Shown: positions 17,231 through 25,894, counted from the first letter of the stretch. The stretch: DNA of 64,000 nt from JAJFUG01 sp964473155 (GCA_964473155.1 CAYYNT010000003.1:1-64000), one strand, 5' to 3'. Notes: a model not told the origin generated them from the letters alone. A program made the numbers and translations.

Positions 17231-17541
17231 ACTGGGTTCGTGCGGCAGGCCGGGATGAGCTGGCCGGGGAATCGGCGAAGCGTGTGCTCGTGGGAAAGTC
17301 GGCGGTGGCCCTGGTGCTCAGCGGCGGCGAGTACTATGCGGTGGATGACTGCTGCACGCACGAGGAGGCCCGCCTGTCCGAGGGGTTTGTGGAAGACGGG
17401 CGGATCGAGTGCCCCCGTCACGGCGCGATTTTCGGCCTGGCCAGCGGTGAACCGCAGAGCCTTCCGGCCACGCGCCCCCTGAAGACATGGGCTGTCAGGC
17501 TGGAGGGTGACGATATTATGGTTGGTATACCGGATGAATGA
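17227..17541 (+). CDS. Rieske-type [2Fe-2S] ferredoxin in the suf operon
   Basis: 104 residues; ATG overlaps the sufD stop by 4 bases. The Rieske motifs CTHEEARL (Cys/His) and CPRHGAIF (Cys/His) bind a 2Fe-2S cluster. Small soluble Rieske proteins of this kind are frequent inside suf operons, presumably as electron carriers for assembly; the partner is not known. Confidence 0.92.
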   Translation: MNWVRAAGRDELAGESAKRVLVGKSAVALVLSGGEYYAVDDCCTHEEARLSEGFVEDGRIECPRHGAIFGLASGEPQSLPATRPLKTWAVRLEGDDIMVGIPDE

Positions 17542-17563
17542 AAATATATTTGAGGAGCAGACA

Positions 17564-18355
17564 ATGAACGAGTCAATCCTTACAATCCAGGACCTCCACG
17601 CCAGAGTGGAAGGCAAGGAGATACTGAAAGGTTTCAATCTGGATGTCCCGCGCGGTCAGGTGCATGCCCTTATGGGGCCGAACGGCAGCGGCAAGTCCAC
17701 CCTGGCCAATGTTCTGCTGGGACATCCGGCGTACGAGGTCACTGGCGGGAAAATAATTTTCAAGGGCGTGGATGTCACCGGGATGAGCGCCGATGAGCGC
17801 TCGCGTCTGGGGATGTTCCTGGCTTTTCAGTATCCGGTCGAGGTGCCGGGGGTCTCGCTGCTCAATTTCCTGCGCACCTCGCTTAACGCGCACCGGGAGA
17901 AGGACATTCCGATCCGCGAGTTCAGGACGCTGGTGGATGAGAAGCTCAAGATGCTGGGGATGGATCCGGCTTTCACCCGCCGCAACCTGAACGAGGGTTT
18001 CAGCGGAGGGGAGAAAAAGCGCAACGAGGTGCTCCAGATGGCCCTGTTGCAGCCAGAGCTGGCGATACTGGACGAGACCGATTCCGGGCTGGATATCGAT
18101 GCCGTGAGGGTGGTCTCCGGGGCGGTTAACGCGATGCGCGGGCCGGAAGTGAGTTTTCTGGTGATCACGCACTACATGCGCATACTCAACTATCTCGATC
18201 CGGATGTTGTGCATATCATGCTGAACGGGCGTATCGTAAAGTCCGGAGGCCCGGAACTGGCCCACGAACTCGAGGAGAAAGGCTACAATTCAATCCGCCG
18301 GGAGTTCGGGCTGGAGGCTGAGTCCGAGGCCGAGCCGGAGAAAGTGGCAGTTTGA
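17564..18355 (+). CDS. sufC: Fe-S assembly ATPase SufC
   Basis: 263 residues from ATG 17564, preceded by TTGAGGAG; upstream in-frame starts at 17507 and 17534 overlap the Rieske gene. ABC ATPase: Walker A GPNGSGKST at 38-46, signature FSGGEKKR, Walker B LAILDETDSGLD, switch His in VITHYMR. Drives conformational change of SufBC2D. An acidic tail rich in Glu/Ala ends the protein. Confidence 0.96.
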   Translation: MNESILTIQDLHARVEGKEILKGFNLDVPRGQVHALMGPNGSGKSTLANVLLGHPAYEVTGGKIIFKGVDVTGMSADERSRLGMFLAFQYPVEVPGVSLLNFLRTSLNAHREKDIPIREFRTLVDEKLKMLGMDPAFTRRNLNEGFSGGEKKRNEVLQMALLQPELAILDETDSGLDIDAVRVVSGAVNAMRGPEVSFLVITHYMRILNYLDPDVVHIMLNGRIVKSGGPELAHELEEKGYNSIRREFGLEAESEAEPEKVAV

Positions 18356-19638
18356 TGAGCGAAATGATGACAGTTGAGCCTTCGCCTGAAAAAGCGCTGG
18401 ATGTGACCGCGGTCCGGAGGGATTTTCCGCTCCTGGAACGCCAGGTGAACGGCCATCCCCTCGTGTACCTGGATTCCGCAGCCACCTCGCAGAAACCGCG
18501 ACAGGTGCTCGATATCCTGCGGGATTTCTACGAGAGGCATAATGCCAATCCGCACCGCGGCGTGCACACTCTGGCGGGGGAGGCCACCGAGGCCTATGAG
18601 AACGCCCGCGCGCGTGTGGCGGCTTTTATCAGCGCCTCCGGTCCGGAGTCTGTCGTGTTCACCCGCAACGCCACCGAGGCGCTGAACCTGGTGGCCTGGT
18701 CCTGGGCCTCGGCAAACCTGAAACCGGGGGATGAGATTGTCTGCACCGGCCTGGAGCACCACTCGAACTTCCTGCCCTGGCAGCGGGTGGCCGCTCTTAA
18801 AGGCGCAGCGCTCAGGATTCTTCCGGTCAGGGATGACGGCGGACTGGCGCTGGAGGAACTGGACAGCCTGGTCAGCGGTCGCACCCGCCTGATCGCTTTC
18901 AGCGGCATGAGCAACGTCCTTGGGACAATAATCGATCCTGTTCCGCTGGTGGCCATTGCGAAACGCGCCGGGGCGGTGACCGTAATGGATGGGGCGCAGT
19001 CGGTTCCGCACCTTAAAACCGGCTTTCGGGCGCTGGGGCTGGATTTCCTGGCGTTTTCCGGGCATAAGATGCTCGGCCCCACCGGGATCGGGGTGCTGGC
19101 GGCCCGCCAGGAGCTTCTCGAAAGCATGGAGCCGCTCTATGTGGGCGGAGGCATGGTGCTGGATGTCTCTCAGGAGGAAGCAACGTGGATCGAGCCACCC
19201 TGGCGCTTCGAGGCGGGGACACAGGCCGTGGCCGAGGCGGTGGCCCTGGGCGAGGCGACAGAGTATCTTGAAACGCTGGGAATGGGTAATCTGCAAGCGC
19301 GTGAACAGTCCCTTGTCCGGTATGCCCTTGAGGCTTTTGACAATCTCGACGGATTCCGCCTGATCGGTCCCCGCAATCCGGAGCGGCGTGGGGCGGTTTT
19401 TTCGTTCGAACTGCTGGACAAGTCCGGAGGAGTGATTCATCCTCACGATGTGGCCGGGTATCTGGACAGCCTTGGAGTGGCGATCCGGGCCGGTCACCAC
19501 TGCGCCAGGCCGCTGGTGCGGCGTTTCGGTGCGACAGCGCTCTGCCGGGCCTCGTTCTATCTTTACAACACGGAAAAGGAAGTCGATATCCTTGTCGAGG
19601 CGTTGCGCAAAACACGCCAGTTCTTTTCAGGAGTCTGA
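18355..19638 (+). CDS. sufS: Cysteine desulfurase SufS
   Basis: 427 residues; ATG 18355 overlaps the TGA of sufC. Group II desulfurase: N-terminal RRDFPLLERQVNGHPLVYLDSAATSQKP, PLP lysine K238 in AFSGHKMLGPTG, catalytic Cys383 in RAGHHCARPL. Takes sulfur from cysteine and gives it to SufU encoded next. Confidence 0.97.
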   Translation: MSEMMTVEPSPEKALDVTAVRRDFPLLERQVNGHPLVYLDSAATSQKPRQVLDILRDFYERHNANPHRGVHTLAGEATEAYENARARVAAFISASGPESVVFTRNATEALNLVAWSWASANLKPGDEIVCTGLEHHSNFLPWQRVAALKGAALRILPVRDDGGLALEELDSLVSGRTRLIAFSGMSNVLGTIIDPVPLVAIAKRAGAVTVMDGAQSVPHLKTGFRALGLDFLAFSGHKMLGPTGIGVLAARQELLESMEPLYVGGGMVLDVSQEEATWIEPPWRFEAGTQAVAEAVALGEATEYLETLGMGNLQAREQSLVRYALEAFDNLDGFRLIGPRNPERRGAVFSFELLDKSGGVIHPHDVAGYLDSLGVAIRAGHHCARPLVRRFGATALCRASFYLYNTEKEVDILVEALRKTRQFFSGV

Positions 19639-19641
19639 AAA

Positions 19642-20094
19642 GTGAGTTACGAGGATCTGTACCAGGAAATACTTCTCGACCATTACCGCAATCCACGCAA
19701 CCGCTGCAACGGAGAAATGACGGGCTTTTGCGTGAAGCACGAGAACCCGCTCTGCGGCGATGAGCTTTCGCTGGCCCTGGAGGTCGATGAGCAGGACAGG
19801 ATTGTGAACGTATGTTTTCAGGGTCACGGCTGCTCGATCTCCCAGGCCTCGGCCTCCCTGATGACCGAGGCTGTGCGGGGCCTGACACGCGCAGAGGCGG
19901 AGGAACTGGTTGAAAAGGTGCGGCTGATGCTGCGTGGGGAGAAAGACGGCTCCGCTCTGGGGGACATACAGGCACTCGAGGGCGTGTCCCGTTTCCCGGT
20001 GCGGATCAAGTGCGCCCTTCTTGCCTGGATGGCCCTCAAAGACGCGCTGAACAGCGTCCACCTCGCCGCCGGGGCCGCGCATGAGCACAATTGA
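19642..20094 (+). CDS. sufU: Sulfur-transfer/scaffold protein SufU
   Basis: 150 residues with GTG start just 3 bases after sufS. The U-type motifs are LLDHYRNPRNR, NPLCGDEL, GHGCSISQASASLM and RIKCALLAW, giving the three Cys of the zinc site plus the Asp. SufU receives persulfide from SufS in organisms lacking SufE. Confidence 0.95.
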   Translation: MSYEDLYQEILLDHYRNPRNRCNGEMTGFCVKHENPLCGDELSLALEVDEQDRIVNVCFQGHGCSISQASASLMTEAVRGLTRAEAEELVEKVRLMLRGEKDGSALGDIQALEGVSRFPVRIKCALLAWMALKDALNSVHLAAGAAHEHN

Positions 20095-20392
20095 CCGTCA
20101 GAAAGTGATCGAGTTCCTGAAAACGGTCGAGGACCCGGAATTCGCGATCGACATCTACAACCTGGGATTGGTGTACGATGTGCGGGTCGATGGTTCTCAG
20201 GTGACCTTGCTCATGACCCTCACCTCGCTGGGATGCCCGACCGCGCCGCTGATCGAGGAAGCCGCGGTTGCCGCGGCCAGGCTGGTCAGCGGAGTGGAGA
20301 AAGTGGTTGTCGAGTGGACTTTCGATCCGCCCTGGAGCCCGGACATGATCAGCGATGAGGGCAAGGAAATTCTGGAATCCCTGGGCTATTGA
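20081..20392 (+). CDS. sufT: SufT-like MIP18/DUF59 protein
   Basis: 103 residues, overlapping the end of sufU by 14 bases. DUF59 pattern: VEDPEFAIDIYNLGLVYDV, LTSLGCPTAPLI (single conserved Cys), VEWTFDPPWSPDMISDEGKEIL. This family helps Fe-S maturation. Last gene of the suf operon. Confidence 0.9.
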   Translation: MSTIDRQKVIEFLKTVEDPEFAIDIYNLGLVYDVRVDGSQVTLLMTLTSLGCPTAPLIEEAAVAAARLVSGVEKVVVEWTFDPPWSPDMISDEGKEILESLGY

Positions 20393-20439
20393 CCTGCCGG
20401 GGAAAAGACTTCCGTGATGTCGCCGAAATTTTACGATGT

Positions 20440-20625
20440 TTTATAAGCGTGTTGAAAATTAATTCAAAGAACACAACCCTCTGTTCCCCCCCCCTTCTCA
20501 TGGGGGCTAACTTCTCTACTGCCAAGCGATTGCAGATGAGCGGCAATGGCGGGCTTTTTATCCCCCCTTTACAAGAGGGGACCGAGGGGGATTTAATCAA
20601 ACAAATCAATACATCTTTATAATAT
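20440..20625 (+). repeat. MITE-like repeat, copy A
   Basis: Begins TTATAAGCGTGTTGAAAA and ends ACCGAGGGGGATTTAATC...ATAA. Copy B (22442-22614), in reverse orientation, shares TTATAAGCGTGTTGAAAA, the CTAACTTCTC-like centre and ACCGAGGGGGATTTAATC in the same order. The right terminal repeat of this copy is decayed. It carries no ORF of its own. Confidence 0.75.
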
Positions 20626-20647
20626 TATGAATAACAGCGAATTACGT

Positions 20648-20677
20648 AAGGACACGGAATGACGTGCCCTTTTTTTA
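20648..20677 (+). terminator. Terminator between suf cluster and symporter gene
   Basis: AGGACACG-GAATGA-CGTGCCCT with one mismatch, followed by TTTTTTT. Together with copy A of the repeat it fills the 382-base gap 20393-20774, where I see no gene. Confidence 0.7.
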
Positions 20678-20774
20678 AATCAATGCCAATCCTTCTCGAA
20701 AACCTTGTTCTCCCACCCGGTTATTCCAATCTTTAAATTCAAATATTTTTTTGTCTGCAAAGGGAGACTATCCG

Positions 20775-22190
20775 GTGGTCTTTTTCTGGTCTATCCTCGC
20801 ATATCTTTTTCTGCTTATCCTGGCCGGCCTGTTCCGCAGCGGACAGGTGAAAAGCGGCGAGGATTTTATCGTCGCCGGGCGCAGCCTGAGCGCTCCGGTG
20901 CTGGTGGGCACTCTGCTCGCCACCTGGATCGGCTCCGGCTCGCTTTTCGGAGGCGCGGGGCTGGCCTACGAGAAAGGCTTCCCGGCGCTCTGGTTCGATG
21001 CCGGAGTGTGGATAGCGATAGTGGTGCTGTTCTTTCTGGCCGGCCGGGCGCGCGCGCTGGCCCTGTACACGGTACCCGACATCCTGGAACTGCGCTACAA
21101 CCGCTGGGCGCGCCTTCTGGGTTCACTGGTCACGGTGGTGGCGTACACGGCCATTGTCAGCTACCAGTTCCGCGCCGGCGGGATGGTCCTTCAGTTCGTG
21201 GCCGGAGTTCCCCTGGAGCGCGGAATAATGCTGACCGCTGTTTTCGTGATCGCCTACACCGTGCTGGCCGGGATGCTTTCGGTGGCGTACACGGACGTGG
21301 TGAACGGAATCGTGATGCTGGCCGGGTTCACACTCGCGCTGCCCCTGCTCTGGAACAGCGCCGGGGGCTGGGAAGGGCTGACAGCCGCACTTCCAGCCGA
21401 AAGGTTCCAGGTGTTCGGCGAACTGCACCCGGTTCAGGCCCTGGGCTATTCGTTTTCCACTCTTCTGCTCCTTCTGGGCGAGGCCGGGATGTACCAGCGG
21501 TTCTTTTCGGCCAGGGATGAGCGCACGGCGCGAATTTCAGTGCTGGGCTGGGTTGGCGGGACAATATTCATCGAGAGCCTGATCGTGGTGCTGGCGGTCC
21601 TGGCCAGCGCCCTGTTCAAGGGTATCGAGCCTGAGCAGGCGGTGCTGTACATCGTGCGCGACGGTCTCCCGGTGTGGGCCGGGTGTATCTGTCTGGCCGC
21701 GGTGGTGGCGGTGATTGTCTCCACCGCCGACTCTTTCCTTCTGGTCCCGGCCACCAGCCTGATGCGGGATGTGTACCAGCGCTTTATCGATCCGCAGGTG
21801 GACAAAAAAAGGTTCCTGCTGTATTCCCGTCTGGCCGTGGTCCTGCTGGGACTTGCCGCCTGGGTGCAGGTGCGCTATTTTGAGCGTGTGCTGGAGATGG
21901 CGATCTACGCCTACACCATGTACGGAGCAGGTATCACTCCGGCGCTGCTGGCGGCTTTTCTCTGGAAGCGCGCCAACGCCGCGGGCGGAGTGGGTTCGAT
22001 AATCGCGGGCATGGGCGTGACAGCGGCATGGGAGATTGCCGGGCATCCCTGGGGTGTACCCACGGTGTATCCGGCCCTGGGGGCGTCTCTGCTGTGCCTT
22101 TTCGGGCTGAGTCTACTTACAGACAGAGGCCCATCCGGCAGATCTGTGGATGAGCTGATAGAGCACAACCGGCTGGGGAGCGGGACATGA
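20775..22190 (+). CDS. Sodium:solute symporter (SSS) family transporter
   Basis: 471 residues from GTG 20775, with AAGGGAG 8 bases upstream; a TTG at 20751 is possible but lacks a site. About 13 hydrophobic helices. Family patterns: EDFIVAGRSLSAPVLVGTLLATWIGSGS, LYTVPDILELRYN, FFSARDERTARIS, STADSFLLVPATSLMRDVYQRF. Na+-coupled uptake; the substrate is unreadable. Coupled to a small ORF at its 3' end and bracketed by two inverted repeats. Confidence 0.87.
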   Translation: MVFFWSILAYLFLLILAGLFRSGQVKSGEDFIVAGRSLSAPVLVGTLLATWIGSGSLFGGAGLAYEKGFPALWFDAGVWIAIVVLFFLAGRARALALYTVPDILELRYNRWARLLGSLVTVVAYTAIVSYQFRAGGMVLQFVAGVPLERGIMLTAVFVIAYTVLAGMLSVAYTDVVNGIVMLAGFTLALPLLWNSAGGWEGLTAALPAERFQVFGELHPVQALGYSFSTLLLLLGEAGMYQRFFSARDERTARISVLGWVGGTIFIESLIVVLAVLASALFKGIEPEQAVLYIVRDGLPVWAGCICLAAVVAVIVSTADSFLLVPATSLMRDVYQRFIDPQVDKKRFLLYSRLAVVLLGLAAWVQVRYFERVLEMAIYAYTMYGAGITPALLAAFLWKRANAAGGVGSIIAGMGVTAAWEIAGHPWGVPTVYPALGASLLCLFGLSLLTDRGPSGRSVDELIEHNRLGSGT

Positions 22191-22378
22191 GCGCGGTATC
22201 GCGGGAAAAAGCCGAGATCACGCAACGTATCTGCGAATCTATCTCGCAGGCCGTGCGCCAGTACGCCGAGGAGCACCCGCAGACAGAACTGGGCGTGGAT
22301 GACATCCGCGAGATACTGGTCAAGATCATCGACTACCTGGACATCACCGACATCACCGGGTTCTCGCGCTGGCAGTGA
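22187..22378 (+). CDS. Small protein coupled to the symporter gene, unknown
   Basis: 63 residues. The start overlaps the symporter stop (ATGA), a strong sign of real translation. The sequence is predicted helical and acidic (EEHPQTELGVDDIREILVKI) with no membrane segment or metal motif. Similar in arrangement to other small partners encoded beside transporters; function unknown. Confidence 0.6.
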   Translation: MSAVSREKAEITQRICESISQAVRQYAEEHPQTELGVDDIREILVKIIDYLDITDITGFSRWQ

Positions 22379-22393
22379 AATCGGCCCGGCCAC

Positions 22394-22431
22394 GAAACGC
22401 TTGAACGGAAAGCGTTTCTGCGTTATTTTGT
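22394..22431 (+). terminator. Hairpin after the symporter operon
   Basis: GAAACGCTT-GAACGGA-AAGCGTTTC is a perfect 9-bp stem, followed by TGCGTTATTTTG, a weak T tract. Likely transcription end. Confidence 0.6.
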
Positions 22432-22441
22432 CGTCGGTTTC

Positions 22442-22614
22442 AAAGCGTGTTGATTGATCGGATTAAATCCCCCTCGGTCCCCCTTTTCCAAAGGGGGAGG
22501 AACGGCCGCCTCTGCCGGCTATTTACAAACGGTTGGCGGCGGAGAAGTTAAGTCCCCCGTAACAAAGTGGAAAACAGGGGGGGCTTATAAGAATTTTTCA
22601 ACACGCTTATAAGC
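22442..22614 (-). repeat. MITE-like repeat, copy B (inverted relative to copy A)
   Basis: Terminal inverted repeats are visible: AAAGCGTGTTGA at 22442-22453 and TCAACACGCTT at 22598-22608. The interior has ATCCCCCTCGGTCCCCC, short palindromic CCCTTTTCCAAAGGG and GCCGCC/GGCGGC segments. No coding capacity; the size and termini fit a non-autonomous element. Confidence 0.8.
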
Positions 22615-22620
22615 AATCGT

Positions 22621-22649
22621 TTTACATATTCCTCCGGCTGTTTTTAAGA
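22621..22649 (+). promoter_or_regulatory. Promoter of tRNA-Arg(TCT)
   Basis: TTTACA (22621-22626), 17 bases, TTAAGA (22644-22649), immediately after repeat copy B. Confidence 0.5.
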
Positions 22650-22679
22650 AACGGGGGAACGAAAAGCAGAACAGCCAGC

Positions 22680-22756
22680 GCCCTCTTAGCTCAGCCGGAT
22701 AGAGCAACTGCCTTCTAAGCAGTAGGTCGCGCGTTCGAGCCGCGCAGAGGGCGCCA
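22680..22756 (+). tRNA. tRNA-Arg(TCT)
   Basis: Acceptor GCCCTCT/AGAGGGC, D arm GCTC/GAGC, anticodon stem ACTGC/GCAGT with loop CTTCTAA (anticodon TCT), T arm GCGCG-TTCGAGC-CGCGC, discriminator G and encoded CCA. Confidence 0.95.
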
Positions 22757-22768
22757 TATTTTATGTGG

Positions 22769-22800
22769 GGCCAGGTTTGAAAACCTGGCCTTAAATATTT
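22769..22800 (+). terminator. Terminator after tRNA-Arg(TCT)
   Basis: GGCCAGGTTT pairs perfectly with AAACCTGGCC; the tail TTAAATATTTT is T-rich but broken. Confidence 0.75.
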
Positions 22801-22866
22801 TAAAACAATATATTAGCTTTAAGGCCATTTAATCCTGCGTTATTCTAACTTCAGGAGCAAATTTAC

Positions 22867-23391
22867 ATGTATATAATAATTATTGTTTTAAACGTGGCTT
22901 TACTTTTATTTATGATATTCTTAGTGGCATATTTCAAGGAAAAAGGTAAACACCTTGCTGCAAAAGAGGATATAGAAAGTTTGGTAGGACAGATAGAAAA
23001 AATAAGGATGCATTATCAAAGTGAAATAGAACAACTCAAAGCGTCTTTAGAAGCTGAAAAGACATTGTTACTTTTAAGGAGAAGGTTATATAAAGAAATA
23101 TGCACAAACTTAAGAGTTTTTTTAATTGGTGCTGATTCTGGAAAAGATGAAAAAGACGCTTTCTTAAAATCATTTTCAGAATCTTGGTTATGGGCCTCAG
23201 ATCCAGTAGTGGCTGCTCTAAGAGATTTTTCTGATATACAAATTAAACACGTTGAGACTCCGGGGAGTGTCAATCAGGCACAAATGAAGGAAGCCTTTTC
23301 CAAGTGTATTTTGGAAATGCGAAAAGACGCTGGCTTTTCACAAACAACAATGGCGAAAGAAGATTTTAGATTCCTTGTTTTTAAAGGTTAG
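22867..23391 (+). CDS. AT-rich orphan: membrane-anchored coiled-coil protein
   Basis: 174 residues; TTCAGGAGC upstream. One N-terminal transmembrane helix (about 2-23), then a charged coiled coil (AAKEDIESLVGQIEKIRMHYQSEI and on, about 30-75), then a soluble helical domain. Family and function not recognised. Base use is strikingly AT-rich (many ATA, TTA, AAA codons) against GC-rich neighbours, and it sits directly behind a tRNA, which suggests recent transfer. Confidence 0.75.
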   Translation: MYIIIIVLNVALLLFMIFLVAYFKEKGKHLAAKEDIESLVGQIEKIRMHYQSEIEQLKASLEAEKTLLLLRRRLYKEICTNLRVFLIGADSGKDEKDAFLKSFSESWLWASDPVVAALRDFSDIQIKHVETPGSVNQAQMKEAFSKCILEMRKDAGFSQTTMAKEDFRFLVFKG

Positions 23392-23451
23392 CCCAGATCA
23401 ATATAAAGAATATCAATACTTGATCAATTAATGCTATGCAAATAGGTTATT

Positions 23452-24204
23452 ATGGTTTACGAGTCTTCAAATTTCTTCCAAAACCGCGCCCTCGAACTCT
23501 GGCTGTACGGGATCACACCGGAGCAGAGCGCGGCAGAGGTTGATTTCATTCTCGAGGAGCTTCAGGCTCCACCCGGCGCATGTATTCTGGATGCCCCCTG
23601 CGGCAGCGGCCGTCATCTGGCGGCGCTGGCGAAGCGCGGCTACATCGGCCTGGGACTGGACCATTCCCCGGAAATGATCGCCCTGGCGCGCCAGGCCCTG
23701 GCCCCGTATCCCGGCCGGTTCGAGCTGCTCCAGGCCGACCTGCGTGAGATAACGGGCGAGGCTGTTTTTGATGGGGCCTTCGCGTTCGGCAACAGTTTCG
23801 GCTATTTCGACCGTCCGGGGATGGCCACATATCTCGGCGCGCTCGCCCGGGCCCTGAAACCCGGAGCGCGGTTCGTGGCCGATACCGCCCTGGCCGCCGA
23901 ATCGGTGCTGCCCGGACTTAAAGATCACGAATGGTACGAGGCCGGGGAGTTCACTGTCCTTATCGACAACACCTACCATCCCGAGGAAAACCTCCTGGAG
24001 ATGGAGCACCGCATCTACAGGCGCGGCTCGGCCGAGCCTGAAACCAGCACTTTATGCCAGTGGGTTTATACTCTCGGGGAAATCAGGTCCATGTTAGATA
24101 GCGCCGGGCTGAAGTTGCTTCAGGCTTATGGCTCGTTGGCCCGCGAGCCTTTCCGCGCCGGTTCGCCCTGGTTTATAATCACGGCGGAAAAGCCCCTGAA
24201 CTGA
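23452..24204 (+). CDS. Class I SAM-dependent methyltransferase
   Basis: 250 residues. Motif I is ILDAPCGSGRHLAALAKRG (about 44-62), followed by GLDHSPEMIALAR and LLQADLREI, the usual AdoMet pocket. The remainder has FAFGNSFGYFDRP in the motif IV region. The substrate is unknown. GC-rich like the bulk of the window, unlike the gene just before it. Confidence 0.85.
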   Translation: MVYESSNFFQNRALELWLYGITPEQSAAEVDFILEELQAPPGACILDAPCGSGRHLAALAKRGYIGLGLDHSPEMIALARQALAPYPGRFELLQADLREITGEAVFDGAFAFGNSFGYFDRPGMATYLGALARALKPGARFVADTALAAESVLPGLKDHEWYEAGEFTVLIDNTYHPEENLLEMEHRIYRRGSAEPETSTLCQWVYTLGEIRSMLDSAGLKLLQAYGSLAREPFRAGSPWFIITAEKPLN

Positions 24205-24397
24205 AAGCCGCTGTCGAGTCCGTCACCACTTACCGCCCTTTTTCTAATTTGATATTCCCTGATACAACTGTTGTTTTCAGCCGTTCATGTAAACAGAGGC
24301 GGCTCTTGTCTCAGATGGAATCCGGACCTAAATTGAGTTAATCGTTTTTTTGATTGCGGATGCATGCACTTTAATAAACGTTTTCCGGGGCGGTTGA

Positions 24398-25396
24398 TTG
24401 GCAGGGAGAGAAATCCTCACCGATTCATACGGGCGGGTGCACGATTACCTGCGCCTTTCGGTCACTGACCGCTGCGACCTGGGATGTTTCTATTGCCGTC
24501 CGGCGGGCGGTTTCAGGCCAAAAGGCGCCTCCGAGATTCTGAATGATTGTGAAATATTGCGTCTGGCCGGGATTTTCAGCCGCCTCGGCGTCCGGAAAAT
24601 CAGGCTGACCGGCGGCGAACCGCTGTTGCGTCCGAATCTGTCCAGGCTAATCAAGACCCTGCGCGAAGTGGACGGTATCGAAACGCTGGGCCTGACCACC
24701 AACGGCACGCATCTGGCTGAGAACGCCGGGGAACTGCGCGGCTCCGGGTTGGACCTGGTCAATATCAGCCTGGACACCCTGAGACCGGAGCGCTTCCGCC
24801 GGATCAACGGCGGAACGGTTCATGGACGGGTCCTGGAGGGAGTGCGGGCCGCGGTGGAGGCCGGTTTCAAGGCCGTGAAGCTCAACATGGTCGTTGTCAG
24901 GGGAGTCAATGACGATGAGGCGCTCGATTTTGCCGCCCTGGCCTGCCGTCTGCCTATCACCGTGCGTTTCATAGAATACATGCCTTTCACGGACAACCCT
25001 TGGAAGCGGGACGGTTTCATTTCCAGCCGGGAAACACGGGAACGCATTGAAAGACATTTTGATATCCAGCCCATTGAGCCCGGGAACGAATCCGGCTCAG
25101 TCAGCCGGGACTGGTCGATAGGCGGAGGAGTGGGGCGTATCGGGTTCATTTCCGCCCTGTCCGGTCATTTCTGCGGCCATTGTTCCCGTCTGCGCCTCAC
25201 CGCGGATGGCATGCTCAAGCTGTGCCTTTTCAGCCCCGCGGTGGCCGATCTGCGCAGTCCGCTGCGCGAGAGTGCGACGGATGATGACATCCGGGGGATC
25301 ATTCTCGGAGCGATGCGCCTGAAACCCTCCGCGCACCCCTCGGCGGAGGCGCTTGCGGAGATGAAAGACCGGGTGATGACCCAGGTCGGCGGCTGA
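24398..25396 (+). CDS. moaA: GTP 3',8-cyclase MoaA
   Basis: 332 residues from TTG 24398, with CCGGGGCGG upstream; no better start upstream of the first motif. Radical SAM motif C26-x3-C30-x2-C33 (CDLGCFYC), LTGGEPLLR, VNISLDTL, and the second cluster motif CGHCSRLRLTADGMLKLC. The C-terminal Gly-Gly typical of MoaA is present. It converts GTP to 3',8-cH2GTP, the first step of molybdopterin synthesis. A MOSC-domain gene follows; moaC and others are not in the window. No Moco-type leader RNA is seen in 24205-24397. Confidence 0.94.
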   Translation: MAGREILTDSYGRVHDYLRLSVTDRCDLGCFYCRPAGGFRPKGASEILNDCEILRLAGIFSRLGVRKIRLTGGEPLLRPNLSRLIKTLREVDGIETLGLTTNGTHLAENAGELRGSGLDLVNISLDTLRPERFRRINGGTVHGRVLEGVRAAVEAGFKAVKLNMVVVRGVNDDEALDFAALACRLPITVRFIEYMPFTDNPWKRDGFISSRETRERIERHFDIQPIEPGNESGSVSRDWSIGGGVGRIGFISALSGHFCGHCSRLRLTADGMLKLCLFSPAVADLRSPLRESATDDDIRGIILGAMRLKPSAHPSAEALAEMKDRVMTQVGG

Positions 25397-25414
25397 AACG
25401 GAAAACAACTGAAG

Positions 25415-25894
25415 ATGCGAGATGGGAAGATGCCGGAAAAGAACGGCGGTTGCCAGGGCCATATAGATGCAGTCTGTATCAGCCAGCGAAGGGGCGAAGC
25501 CAAAACCGCCGTCCCGGGGGCCGATTTTGTCGAGGGGAGCGGCATCCTGGGCGATGCGCACGCCGGTCCCGGCGACCGTCAGGTCAGCCTTCTGGCCGGA
25601 GAGAGCATCGACAGGATGCGCAGCCGGGGTTTGGCGCTGGAGCCGGGCGCTTTCGGGGAGAACCTTGTCACCCGCGGGATCGATCTGTCATCGCTCGAGC
25701 CGGGGGACTGCCTGATAGCGGGCGGGGCGCGCCTGTGTATTACCAGGATCGGCAAGGAATGCCACAGCCGCTGCGCGATTTACTACAGCGCCGGTGACTG
25801 TATCATGCCGCGGGAGGGGCTTTTCGCTCAGGTGATCCGGAGCGGGAGGGTGGCTCCGGGTGACAAGATCGAGCTGCTGAACGAGCGGTGTTGA
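25415..25894 (+). CDS. MOSC-domain protein
   Basis: 159 residues (ATG 25415 or 25430). MOSC features: GILGDAHAGPGDRQVSLLAGESI, LEPGAFGENLVTRGIDL, GDCLIAGGARLCITRIGKECHSRC with the conserved Cys, and a PREGLFAQVIRSGRVAPGDKIEL end. MOSC proteins handle the sulfur of the molybdenum cofactor; lying 18 bases after moaA supports that role. Confidence 0.9.
   Translation: MRDGKMPEKNGGCQGHIDAVCISQRRGEAKTAVPGADFVEGSGILGDAHAGPGDRQVSLLAGESIDRMRSRGLALEPGAFGENLVTRGIDLSSLEPGDCLIAGGARLCITRIGKECHSRCAIYYSAGDCIMPREGLFAQVIRSGRVAPGDKIELLNERC

Noticed and set aside
22757..23460. att-site duplication of the tRNA-Arg 3' end
   Set aside because: I looked for a second copy of the T-arm/acceptor sequence after the AT-rich gene and did not see one, so an integrated element is not proven.
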